Shown piece after piece: positions 47,838 to 57,710 of a DNA stretch of 62,000 bases (the stretch's first letter is position 1; the number at the start of each line of letters is the position of its first letter). Origin of the DNA: Gnetum montanum (taxonomy: Eukaryota; Streptophyta; Gnetopsida; Gnetales; Gnetaceae); assembly GCA_015680685.1 (NCBI GenBank), contig MNCI01006496.1, positions 206,954 to 268,953 on the forward strand, read 5' to 3'. The position numbers were made by a program, and so were the translations under genes. The notes beneath the pieces are model-generated. The model was not told the DNA's origin. It saw only the letters and a list, made by a program, of their open reading frames with translations, and searched no databases.

Positions 47838-47906
47838 TAATTAAGTGTGCTCATTTTGGAGTAGAAGTGGGATGGGTGACCTCTTGGGAAGTCTCATTTT
47901 TCGCAA
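47838..47906 (+). pseudogene. 5S rRNA-derived segment (3' part)
   Basis: The sequence ttaagtgtgctc, gagtag and gggatgggtgacct, then cttgggaagtc and cgcaaca, follows the plant 5S rRNA from box A (TTAAGCGTGCT) through the intermediate element to box C (GGATGGGTGACC) and the 3' end. The changes are mainly transitions. The 5' third is too diverged to be sure. It may be a dispersed 5S pseudogene, a 5S-headed SINE, or the 5S part of a Cassandra-type terminal-repeat element; I could not find the paired copy needed for the last. Confidence 0.7.
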
Positions 47907-48504
47907 CAAAAGATTCTAAACTCTAAAAGTTGTAACTTTTGATTTTGGAAACCTTTTTTCGACAAACGAAGAGTTGTTTCCTATAGAGTTTAACCTTCTA
48001 GACCCAAAGGAAAAGTCGGATTCATCCTAGGGAACTCCAAAAATTAGTTTTTACTCCTTTCCCAACATAGTACCTCAACATCCTCAAAAATGTTAATTTT
48101 AGCATAACTCGAGAATACGATGTCCATCTTCAACATATGAATAGTCATTTCCAATATTTTTCACCTTTGCAAAATATTTTAACCTTTGCAATAATGCTAA
48201 GGTTAGATTTGCAAATCATATTTCCAATAATGCTGAGGTTAGATTTATCATATGTTACCTCCAATAACCTTAAGATCTATATAGCATGTCGTTAGTTACA
48301 CTACCAGAGTCAGCGTCTTAAGGGAGGTAGAAAGGTTGATAAGAATTAAGATAATGTCATTTAATATTACTAAAATTAGATAATGTAGCTAGAATTAGTT
48401 GGAAATCAATTAATTATTTGATGTATCAATCTAATTGATGTATTAGTTAATGTTCAGTTGATGTATTAGTTGGAGAATTCGTTGAAGAAATAGAACAATC
48501 TTCA
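47907..48504. other. Unassigned spacer with short direct repeat
   Basis: Two copies of aataatgctaaggttagattt-like sequence lie at 48191-48211 and 48225-48246. A purine-rich cttaagggaggtag (about 48318) resembles a polypurine tract. No gene recognised. Confidence 0.4.
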
Positions 48505-49500
48505 ATGGTCAAGAAAAGGTATATTAATATGTCCTACAATCAAAATATATGGAAAAACAACATTGAGACTCAAAATCTCATTTCCACAAGGTGTATGATA
48601 CTCATAAGAAGTGATGATCTAGAAAACATTCCAAGAATGAGAATAAAAGTTACAACATATAATATACTTGCAAGATCTTTAGCAAGTGAAAAACAACATG
48701 AACTATGTCCACCATGGACCTTGGATTGGTATGAATATTGATATCCATGCATTTTACAAGAGTTACAGGATTTGGATGCTAATGTTTTATTCCTACAAGA
48801 AGCTTTACCATGGGAATTTCTTTACCAATTTCAACCAAACTTGGGAAAGATGGGATATAGATGTATTTACAAGAAAAAAGATTCTTATGTAAGTTCTTCT
48901 TTTGAGCCATACAAATTAGCATATTCCAGAAATCACAACATGGATGGTTGTGTGATCTTTTATAAAGAAGCCAAGTTTGAATTAGTACAAATATTTGAAT
49001 AAAGTTTAGAAAGTATGATTTTTAAAATTCCAAAACTTCAAACCATGGAAAGGAAAGAATAGTCAAGATTTTAGAAAAATCACATAGCCTTAGCAATTAT
49101 TCTAAAAGTTCATCCATCAAAAAGATGTGTATGTGCGGTTAACACATTTAATTGTCAAACCAACATGTTCAAATGTCAAATCATGTCAAGGAGCATACTT
49201 GATTAAGAAAATAGAAGAAAGTTTGAAGAATAAATTATTCCTAAGCTATATAGAATTAGTTCCATTTATTCTTTGTGGTGATTTCAATGCAAAAGTTGGA
49301 AGTAGTGTTTATCAATTCTTAAAATATGGATGTGTAAAGGAANAAATTAAGATCAAGCCTTTCCATCCCAAACAAGACCATCTAATCATATACCACTTAT
49401 GGCAAAATTACAATTACTTTCATCAGTTCGTAAGGTTGATCAAGATCAAGAAGTATCTCATCCTTACTTTTATTTATGATATTATTTTCATCATTGTTTA
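48505..49500 (+). pseudogene. Processed pseudogene of a CCR4-type deadenylase (EEP domain)
   Basis: CCR4-family proteins shorten mRNA poly(A) tails with an endonuclease/exonuclease/phosphatase fold. Visible motifs in order are VTTYNILARSLAS (about 48650) and CPPWTLDW (48704-48727), then LQELQDLDANVLFLQEALPW with the catalytic LQE (about 48800). LGKMGYRCIYKKK (about 48840), NMDGCVIFYK (about 48940), HIALAIIL (about 49080) and FILCGDFNAKVGSSVYQFL (about 49270) follow. The order and spacing fit the plant CCR4 catalytic domain, and TYN, CPPW and DGC separate it from LINE endonucleases. The domain runs over about 850 bp with no intron, whereas plant CCR4 genes have several, so a retrocopy is likely. 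Frameshifts (about 48740, 49010-49125) and stops make it non-functional, and the C-terminal HxxP region is not clear. One unknown base lies at 49343. Confidence 0.75.
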
Positions 49501-49867
49501 ATTTATATTTTTAATTAGATAAGTAAAATATATAAGGTAATGAAAATTGGGAATAAATAATTTGCTCTGCCTTCATTGAGAAACCAAATTCGAGTTGTAC
49601 TTTGTGTGATCCTACTAAGGACTAGTGATTGGTGGTTGTTAGATCTTTAATTCACCTCTTGTCATTATCTTAGAAAATGAAGTATTAATAAAGTAATATT
49701 TAACTATCCATAAATTCTTCTCACATATATCTTGTTTATAGAATAAGTAAGAAACAACTTCAAGTTCAAAGGAGAAATTAAATTATTAGAGCATGGAAGC
49801 ATAACACAAGCATTTGTGCCAGAAGAAAGATAGTGAATGTGGACTCATTTGAGGACAAACAAAACCT
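49501..49867. other. Probable 3' end of an LTR element interior
   Basis: No clear domain. It ends in actcatttgaggacaaacaaaacc before a polypurine tract, as gypsy interiors often do. Confidence 0.35.
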
Positions 49868-49879
49868 AAGGGAGGTAGA
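49868..49879 (+). other. Polypurine tract
   Basis: aagggaggtaga immediately before the presumed LTR start at 49880. Confidence 0.5.
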
Positions 49880-50454
49880 TTATCATATTCCCATTTCCAA
49901 ATGATGCTACAACATAAACAAGATGGTGTCACTTCATAACAAGTGTTGTCATTATCTTAACAAGACCCAAAAGGGTAGTTGTAATTGAGACCCAAAAGGG
50001 TGCACTGGAATAGTGGATGTGTCTCTTAAGGTAATCTTTGGGGGTTTGACGTAAGTCATTTATACCCAAGCTTAGAGGTTGTGCCAACATGAAGTGGTAG
50101 AGCTAATGCATGCAAGTCATGGGAGTCAAGTGAAACAAGACAAGAACTGGACTAGCCATCCCTTCTGGTCAGGTTATAGGCCTAACCATGGTGGTAGTGC
50201 TAGATTTCCTCTAAGGGATAGATGCTAAATGAAGAAAACCCCATGGAACACTCTCAGGGCATGATCTAGATATGTTATTCCATATCAATAAAGCATTCTT
50301 TTCTTTCTCTTTTTGCATTTACCCTATTATTTCCTATACACATAATGTTGAATGTTACATATATTTGACATTTAATATATTGTCTTCTTACACATAATGT
50401 CTAATTTAACATATATTTGATGTTTGCCATGACAACCAAGAATAGTATGTCACA
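49880..50454 (+). repeat. LTR (3' or solo) related to 21160-21358
   Basis: It starts TTATCATATTCCCATTTCC after a polypurine tract and ends GTATGTCACA. The start is the approximate inverted complement of the end of the related LTR (ggaaatgggatgtcaca at 21342-21358). Inside are a direct repeat of gacccaaaagggt (about 49969 and 49990) and AATAAAG (about 50287). The last 150 bp match 21160-21358. Length about 575 bp. Confidence 0.6.
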
Positions 50455-51049
50455 AGAAGGGTAGGGAGTGACTGGGAAAGGGGTGGTGTTGGAGCTTGAA
50501 ATAAGTCAAACATATAGTCCATCGCAAGACTAAAGCAATACACCTCATATTCTCTACTTTCATTTCCTTTTAACTTGATCTTAGGAACCACGACTTGGAG
50601 TGAATGTAAGGTATAGGTTTGAGCCTACCAACCCTACTAGGACCTTGCCTTGGTGGGCTGAACATTGTGCCTCTAGGTGATGATCCTTGTTTTAGGCCTT
50701 TCATTTACATAAATAAAATATTTAATTATCATAGTATAAAAATTCAACTTGCCATTATAATTTTTATTGGACTTAAAATGTAACATGATTTTGTATAATT
50801 TTTTCTATTTTTAATTCTTTTTATTGGTTAAGGATTAATTTCTCATCTTAATTTAAAGTATTCTAAAAATGGGCATATTTTGTATAATAAAATCCATTTA
50901 AACAATTCTAATAACATTCTTGATTTGGAATTTCAAATTATAGGTTAGATTCTAGTAAGATAATACCGTTAAACAAGATTTTGATTGATGCCGATGTATT
51001 ATAATGTTGCATGAAAATGTTACCTCATGTCATCAAAGATCATGGGATG
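50455..51049. other. Unassigned AT-rich spacer
   Basis: A box-B-like ggtttgagcct (about 50616) occurs without a box A. Nothing else recognised. Confidence 0.4.
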
Positions 51050-51960
51050 CCATGGCATGGAAGATAAACATTGGAATTTGGAAGCGATTGCCTATTTCCA
51101 GAAGGGAAAAAAAATGGAAAAACGGAACATCCCCATAACGGATTCTCCTACAGTTTTTCATCGTCATCCGAATTAAGGCAGGCTGGCAATCACAAAGTTT
51201 TGGTTTCGTGCCCAGATTTACCGAGCAACTGCGCTGCGCTGATTTCTTTTTCTGAAAATCCGGGCAATTATTACGTGTCAATGAAGGCAATGAGAGTTGC
51301 AAGTCCGGCCAAGAAATCTTCATCTCTTCAGCAGAGCCAGAAAGCCCGAAAAATTCTGCTGTTTCCCTTTTCCTGAAACTGAGATGCGTTTCAGGGAGGA
51401 ATCCAGATATTTTTCTTCTGGGAATGATCTAGTAAGGACTCTCTAGGTGGTGGATTGATGTGTTGTGTGTGACAGTGTGGCTGTGGGCATATTTGCAGCA
51501 GATAAGTATGGCAGAAGGATGAACAAACGTCTATCTTGTATCGGCCTTGATCTTTCTATATCTATTATCTATCTCTCTCTCTCTGTCTCATCATCACATC
51601 ACATCTGATTCAGATTCTGATTGCCCGTCTTTCGCTCCTGCTGCTGGATCGCTGTCGCTCTTTTTCCAAATACCGTAAGGAATAACGCATGTGCAGGCAT
51701 TTTATCGCACAAGAGGCTGCTATTATTACTTTGTAATTTGTACAAATATCAACCCTGCAAAATACCATATTTGCAACTCTGGTCATGACATATTCTGGGT
51801 TGGAAATATACCGTCAAATTGCCGATAGTATATGGCCTTCCAACCTGTAACACTGAGTCCTTCGGTCGCTTTTACTATAGCCAAAGAAAGTAATGTGCAG
51901 AGAGGTAATCCGGAGAATTTAACGAATGCCAGCGGATTCTAAACAAAAGTGTTTCCTATG
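51050..51960. other. CpG-retaining low-copy segment, candidate host gene fragment or promoter
   Basis: Unlike everything around it, this stretch keeps CpG (agcgattgcc, catcgtcatccg, cccgaaaaatt, tcgctgtcgctc, ccttcggtcgc) and shows no similarity to the repeats in the window. A 101-codon plus frame (51071-51376) and a 96-codon minus frame (51033-51323) overlap. I recognise neither, and both could be chance in a GC-richer region. A CT microsatellite at 51571-51589, of the kind common in plant 5' leaders, lies downstream. It could be an exon, a 5' leader with promoter, or a recent organellar or gene-derived insert. Confidence 0.45.
51571..51589. repeat. CT microsatellite
   Basis: A run of CT dinucleotides interrupted by one G, followed by catcatcacatcacatc. 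Confidence 0.9.
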
Positions 51961-52263
51961 AAAAATTTTGAAGGTGGTGTTAACATATAGCTGAGTCATA
52001 AGTCGATATCATCATTAATTTAGCTTTGCTTAAATAAAATAAGATATGCCATCCATTCACCTGTAGGAAGAGTTCTTTCTCATGAGAAGCTGGATGAAAC
52101 CAAATCATAAGTACTGACCCAAAGTTTCAGTGAGATGAATGCAACCAACTTGGTTTATTTCAACATTTTGGAACTAGGTAGGTGTGTGCTGTTGGTGAGT
52201 GGTGCACCATCATCCGTGAACTAAACAACAAAGGTGGTCGGTCCCTGTGTCTATCACGACAAA

Positions 52264-52336
52264 AATGATTGTGAAACCCTGATTGATGGAGGATAGGCAC
52301 AATGATTGTGAAACCCTGATTGATGAGGATAGGCAC
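52264..52336. repeat. Tandem duplication of 37/36 bp
   Basis: Copies at 52264-52300 and 52301-52336 are identical except for one missing G. The copies are adjacent, which suggests a recent slippage or repair duplication. A second short duplication (cctaacaataggcca) lies at about 52440-52481. Confidence 0.9.
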
Positions 52337-52760
52337 AAGGCCAAGTATTTCACCTTCTCACGTTGGATTGCCAAGTAGAAGCCAAGTGCAGTTTTGGTGA
52401 GTCATTATCATAAAGGGTTGATGAGTATTCCACCCCTACCCTAACAATAGGCCAACTCACCCCTAACCTAACAATAGGCCATCATTTGTTTGTCATGCTA
52501 CGGCATAGGAGAAGAGCTACTTGCAACACAGAGGCCTACCCTTACCTTGCATTTGGTTCATGAGTTACCACTTTCCATTGAACTTCCTTGGCCTCATGGT
52601 GTACAACAAAAAAACAAAATCTAGGTCAAAGTTAGTTCAAACATCATACAAGGCTATTCCGTATTCTTGCTTATCAATAATGAATTTTGGAATTACTAAA
52701 GGATAAAGGTATCCAAGGAAAAATTAAAATTGAAAAATAAATAAATAAATAGTAATCAAT

Positions 52761-52965
52761 AATGAGGTGTTAGCTTAGTGGTAAGACTCTTAATTTGAAA
52801 GATTCAAGACATGGGTTTGATTCTACTAGGCAATGCTAAGTTCTAAAATTCTAATTACATATACCTCATGATTTATAGAGGTTTATAACTTAGTTCTACC
52901 TAGTAGAATTGAACTTGTGACTTGGGGTTACGAAGCCAAAACCAATACCACTAGGCTAACACCTT
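52761..52965. repeat. Inverted pair of tRNA-derived SINEs
   Basis: The plus copy has box A TAGCTTAGTGG (52771-52781) and box B GGTTTGATTCT (52814-52824), both close to pol III consensus. The minus copy has box A TAGCCTAGTGG (52948-52958) and box B AGTTCAATTCT (52905-52915). The copies face each other tail to tail and share the motif ctactagg after box B, so the region can fold back on itself over about 90 bp per arm. No cloverleaf tRNA gene is formed. Confidence 0.75.
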
Positions 52966-53055
52966 ATTATTATATTCTAATTGAACTATATATCTTAAGG
53001 TGTTCGGCTAACACCTCATTATTACATTTTAATTGAACTATATATCTTAAGGTGT
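52954..53055. repeat. Tandem duplication, period 52 bp
   Basis: Two copies (52954-53003 and 53006-53055) of ggctaacacct...ttaattgaactatatatctt...ggtgt differ at a few C/T positions. The unit starts inside the minus-strand SINE, so the SINE head was duplicated with its flank. Confidence 0.85.
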
Positions 53056-53506
53056 ATCTATATTACATTTATTTTTGAGTTCCAACACCAGAAAAACAAC
53101 AATAAAAACCCTTAGAAAAGGTAAATATTTTGTTATGTAAGAAGTTGCTACTTCAAGTTATACTTAAGACATCCTTTGATTCCTTTATATTTTTCTAATC
53201 TATCAAACCAACTATATTTTGAGGTATACCTAAAGGATCATCATCCAAAAAATAATATTAATAATAAATAAAAAAGATTCATTGCATACAAGGACAATAG
53301 ATAGACTAACATCTTTTATGTAGTAGATGGTTTTTGGCTCTTCCTATTAGTTTCTTAGGAAAGCTTTCTATTTATGTTATCATTTGTTTATTCTTATATG
53401 TGTATGTGAGAAATGAAGGGAAAGTAGAAGAAAGACGAAAATCAAACAACCCACAAGGTGATTCAAAACATTGTGCACCACGGAATAAATGCTTTCTCAA
53501 TGTATC
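53056..53506. other. Target region of element 2; SINE-tail scrap
   Basis: A stretch at 53147-53235 resembles the SINE tail at 19064-19140. The rest is AT-rich without genes. The last 5 bp (GTATC) are the target duplication of element 2. Confidence 0.45.
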
Positions 53507-53521
53507 TGATGAGACGCAGAC

Positions 53522-53596
53522 GCGATATCGCATCTCCTGCGATATCGCGTATGCAATATCACCTCTTTCCCTGTGATATCGCGTACGCGATATCGT
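53522..53596 (+). promoter_or_regulatory. Array of GATATC-centred palindromes upstream of the LTR TATA box
   Basis: Five decamers of the form GCGATATCGC or one-mismatch variants start at 53522, 53539, 53553, 53573 and 53587, ending 17 bp before TATAAATA. The 3' LTR (about 59455-59517) and, in diverged form, the element 1 LTRs have the same arrangement. This looks like a U3 enhancer, but binding proteins are unknown. Confidence 0.55.
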
Positions 53597-53869
53597 GGTC
53601 CACCACCATATCTATAAATAAGAGGTGGCACTCCCCTCATTTGCAATCCTAGCTAGAAGTAGCGAAGCTCTGGCAGTTTGTACACTCCAGAGTTAGATTA
53701 ATTTCCCATGTGCCCGCAGTAGAAGTCCTAGAGTGAACGGCTCTTTATTCGAGCAGCTTTGTAACCTGAACACAAGTTATGTATGGCAATAAAGACGAAC
53801 TTGATTGGATAAACCTTGCAGTACATGGTTTTATTTATTGTTATTTATTGCTTTCCTAGAGTACGCACG

Positions 53870-54149
53870 AGTACAACTTGATTACGAGCATCTACGGATG
53901 TGTACGGCTAGTCAAGGAATCGGCTGCTCGTCGCAATGCATGAGTACAACTTGATTACGAGCATTGGACTTCTTGGTAACCCAGTAGTGTATTCCAGGAT
54001 CTGCGCTTGGTAATCCCAGTGGTAGTTCAATGTGTATGGCTAGTCAAGGAATCGGCTACTCATCGCTAGGCTAGAACGTGTGATAAGTACGACTTGGCTA
54101 AGAGCACCCACGAGTGTGTACGGCTAGCCAAGGAATCAACTGATATGAC
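53870..54149 (+). repeat. Interleaved tandem repeats in R-U5 of element 2 LTR
   Basis: The block gtgtacggctagtcaaggaa, followed by tcggctgctcgtcgc, occurs at 53900-53934, 54032-54066 and 54116-54149 with small changes. A second block, gagtacaacttgattacgag, occurs at about 53870 and 53942 and as a variant at about 54085. The 3' LTR repeats this pattern. Element 1 keeps diverged single copies. Confidence 0.85.
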
Positions 54150-54365
54150 ACTAAGGCTTAATAGGTGCCTCAGTACGACCACTTCGAGCACGTGCGTTAC
54201 GTGTGGTGATCCCAGTAACGATTAGCGTTTGGTAGCCACAATTACACAGTTCAGGGTGTGTACAGTAAGTGGGAATGGATGGTGACGCTAGTTAATTTAG
54301 ACTTAGGACATTAGTTAGAGTTAGTTAGTTTCTCAACCCTTTCCCTGATAGCATAGGAGATAAAC

Positions 54366-55289
54366 NNNNNNNNNNNNNNNNNNNNNNNNNNNNNNNNNNN
54401 NNNNNNNNNNNNNNNNNNNNNNNNNNNNNNNNNNNNNNNNNNNNNNNNNNNNNNNNNNNNNNNNNNNNNNNNNNNNNNNNNNNNNNNNNNNNNNNNNNNN
54501 NNNNNNNNNNNNNNNNNNNNNNNNNNNNNNNNNNNNNNNNNNNNNNNNNNNNNNNNNNNNNNNNNNNNNNNNNNNNNNNNNNNNNNNNNNNNNNNNNNNN
54601 NNNNNNNNNNNNNNNNNNNNNNNNNNNNNNNNNNNNNNNNNNNNNNNNNNNNNNNNNNNNNNNNNNNNNNNNNNNNNNNNNNNNNNNNNNNNNNNNNNNN
54701 NNNNNNNNNNNNNNNNNNNNNNNNNNNNNNNNNNNNNNNNNNNNNNNNNNNNNNNNNNNNNNNNNNNNNNNNNNNNNNNNNNNNNNNNNNNNNNNNNNNN
54801 NNNNNNNNNNNNNNNNNNNNNNNNNNNNNNNNNNNNNNNNNNNNNNNNNNNNNNNNNNNNNNNNNNNNNNNNNNNNNNNNNNNNNNNNNNNNNNNNNNNN
54901 NNNNNNNNNNNNNNNNNNNNNNNNNNNNNNNNNNNNNNNNNNNNNNNNNNNNNNNNNNNNNNNNNNNNNNNNNNNNNNNNNNNNNNNNNNNNNNNNNNNN
55001 NNNNNNNNNNNNNNNNNNNNNNNNNNNNNNNNNNNNNNNNNNNNNNNNNNNNNNNNNNNNNNNNNNNNNNNNNNNNNNNNNNNNNNNNNNNNNNNNNNNN
55101 NNNNNNNNNNNNNNNNNNNNNNNNNNNNNNNNNNNNNNNNNNNNNNNNNNNNNNNNNNNNNNNNNNNNNNNNNNNNNNNNNNNNNNNNNNNNNNNNNNNN
55201 NNNNNNNNNNNNNNNNNNNNNNNNNNNNNNNNNNNNNNNNNNNNNNNNNNNNNNNNNNNNNNNNNNNNNNNNNNNNNNNNNNNNNNNNN
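54366..55289. other. Assembly gap (924 N)
   Basis: Run of unknown bases. By comparison with the 3' LTR and element 1 it should hide the last ~203 bp of the 5' LTR, the primer-binding site, the leader and the gag start. Open frames reported through the Ns are meaningless. Confidence 0.98.
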
Positions 55290-56905
55290 ATAGACGTGAT
55301 GAAAGAGATGATCATGAAGAACCCCTACTTGCAACCCGAAGCATGCTAGACATTAGAGAGGCAGTTAGGGTCCCCACAAGGCACTTAAAAGATAGTAGGA
55401 TCAAGCGTTTGGACATAAATAATATCCCACATTTTGAAGGGGGATACAACACTAATCCTCAACATCATTTATAGGCATTCCATGATGCCTGTGCCTTGCA
55501 AAACATAGATAATGAGTGGCAAAAACTCAAGTTGTTCTGAAGGACACTCATCAAAGAAGCAAAGAGCTGGTATCAGTCCTTAGAATCGGAAACCATCAGG
55601 AGGTGGAGTACGATGCTTGAACTGTTCAACAACAAATATCAAACGTACTCCAGAGTGTCCAACTTGCGTAAGCAGATCCAAGGCTGGAAACAAGGTGCTT
55701 ATGAACCCTTGGATGCTGCCATGGCCCGTTATTATACATTGCTACATCGTTGCCCGGGCCATGGATACACTAATCATGATCAACTTCGCCACATCGTGGA
55801 TGGGCTAAGGAATAAAACGAGAAGAACTCTTGGGACTTACGACCAAGGGAGACTCTCTCAACGAAGAGCCCATGAAGTTGAAAGGTTCTTGGAACAAGTA
55901 GCGCAAGAAGAGGGTGAGCTATGGAAGAGAGAAAGTGTAGAAGAATACAACCATGATCCCTCCCTTCGCAAGAAGGGAGTGAAATTCTGTAATGAGGAGG
56001 ATGAGTCACCACTCGAAGAGTTGGTGAACCGAAAAACTGCACCGATCCAAAAGTTAACAACTGAAGTATCGGCTAAGGTAGACCAAATGTGGGATTCCTT
56101 AGACTCAAGAATAGAAATAGTCTTGAAAATTGTAGAAGAGTCTAAGGTAGAGTAAGGTACTGACAAAGGCAAAACTAAGTGGAGAACCGTAAGCCCTGGA
56201 CATAACAAGGGTAAGGGAAAAATTTCTAACTCCGATGAGGCTATAAATTCTGATTCAGACGATGATAGTGGATGTGAGGTCTGCTACTATGACCATCCTA
56301 AGGGATGTTGCCCAATTATCTCACATCTACAGGAGTTTGGGGTGTATGCATTAAATCCAAGACTTAATCAACGGCAAAACACCCCGAAGGTTACCTTATC
56401 CACAAGGTAACCCAAGGTAGTTCCACCAACCCTTGACATATTATCCAAGTGGAACGCCTCCATAGCCCATTGGACAACATCAGTAGTGGAAATACCCACA
56501 GTCATGGGGGATGCCACCGCCAGCACATCAATACCCTTATTGGTAGCCTGATCCTTATGGTTATTATGTGCAGCAGCTAGTTTTTCCAGGTGACTCTATG
56601 GATCACACTACCCCCCAACATCACTACCAAGCGCGGGAGTACTTCAGAAGCACTCCTTCTCCTCCAGGAGACATCTCACATTCCGTCCATCCTCTAACTC
56701 CACCTGCACCTCTTCCTGCTGTAGTTCCCATACAACCTATTCCAACAATGCAAGGGGAATTTCCTACCCAACTGCAGCAGCGTAACGCCGTGAGAACTGT
56801 AAATATTCAGCTTGTAAATATCCAACTGGGTGCTAGTTCTGGCGACAACTGTACAAAGAAGATACCTTTTTTGAGAACTAGGAGCCCAGACAAACTCTCG
56901 CAACA
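55290..56905 (+). pseudogene. Element 2 gag (5' end in gap)
   Basis: Capsid/nucleocapsid protein. It is collinear with element 1 gag: EEPLLATRSMLDIREAVRV, HFEGGYNTNPQHHL, AFHDACALQNIDNEWQKLKL, SWYQSLES. Then, from 55613, comes a 180-codon open stretch with ELFNNKYQTYSRVSNLRKQI, RCPGHGYTNHDQLRHIVDGL and a Glu-rich predicted coiled coil (55880-56150). After a stop at 56153 it continues to a knuckle variant CEVCYYDHPKGCC (56273-56311, C-x2-C-x3-H-x4-C) and, after shifts, a Pro/His-rich region (56568-56900). Few stops separate it from an open frame, so it decayed only recently. It supplies packaging but no enzyme. Confidence 0.88.
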
Positions 56906-57059
56906 ATAAGTGGATGGGTACATGTATAGGCCTCTAACCACTAACGCTTTGGAGAACCCTTCAGTCCAAAAGAGTGTAACGCATACGGTTATGCTAACAC
57001 ATACCGTAACTAACTGGATCAAGGTAGGACACCTTCCCAGGAAACTAATTGACCCTGGG

Positions 57060-57706
57060 AGTCCCTTTATTTATTTGCAGATCACTAGAAATGCACCAAA
57101 TTAGGCTCTTCTTGACTCAGGTTCCGGAGTCAACTTAATTTCACAAAAGATGTATCACGCCTGGAACCTGCCACAACTTAAGAAGAGCAACATCTAACTA
57201 GAGCTGGTGGACCAGTCCATCACCATTCCCTTGGGATTGGTGGAGGATGTTATTACCATGGCATGTGGTTGGTCCTACCCAGCTGACTTTCTGGTGATCG
57301 AAGTGAACAACAACGAAGGGGACTTCCCAATTATAATGGGAAGGGCATGGCTAAGTACAGTAGACGCATGCCTTAGGATCCGCGATCTTTCCTTGGAAAT
57401 CTCTAAGATAAACATATGTGGAAAGATCAAGAAGAGGATAGTTCCATGCATCACATACAGTGATTCATCGGATGATGACATGGAGGAGATATCTCCATGT
57501 AACAGGTGTGCCCAAGAAATTCTGCAACAAAGATGCCTGTATGTAGCAACCACACAAGAAGTAGTAGACACCCCGTGTTTGATAGCTCCTCATAACAGCA
57601 GAAAAATATGCATGGAACGAACTGAAGAAACTCATGCCAACAACCGTGACATAGACACATTGGAACGTGAGCGTTGCCAACTTCCACCCATGAATCTAAG
57701 ATCATC
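57060..57706 (+). pseudogene. Element 2 retropepsin-like aspartic protease
   Basis: This enzyme would cleave the gag polyprotein in the particle. The active site reads LLDSGSGVNLIS with the catalytic DSG codons at 57114-57122. A flap region with SITIPLGLVEDVITMACGW follows, then ADFLVIEV and the C-terminal hallmark FPIIMGRAWLSTVDACLRIR (about 57330). Residues after that are Asp/Ser-rich (SDSSDDDMEE) and not a known domain. The stops just before ALLDSG and before LELVDQS are single changes. It lies directly after gag, in gypsy order, but the usual RT does not follow; noncoding sequence begins at about 57710 (one unknown base there). Element 1 has lost this domain. Confidence 0.85.
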
Positions 57707-57710
57707 AATN

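Larger units (their letters stand above)
53507..54365 (+). repeat. 5' LTR of element 2 (visible part)
   Basis: 859 bp are visible before the gap and correspond to exactly 859 bp (59429-60287) of the 3' LTR, so there is no net length change. By that comparison the LTR should continue 203 bp into the gap, to about 54568 if the gap is sized correctly. TATA box at 53613-53620, AATAAA at 53788-53793. Confidence 0.9.

Noticed and set aside
51071-51376. 101-codon frame as a confirmed host protein
   Set aside because: Not recognised, overlapped by a 96-codon minus frame; reported only as part of the CpG-retaining segment.
52761-52840. Possible tRNA gene
   Set aside because: Box A and B are good but no anticodon stem or acceptor stem pairs, and a SINE tail follows.
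54311-55334. Two ~330-codon open frames through the N run
   Set aside because: They consist of unknown bases; stop-free only because N cannot form a stop.
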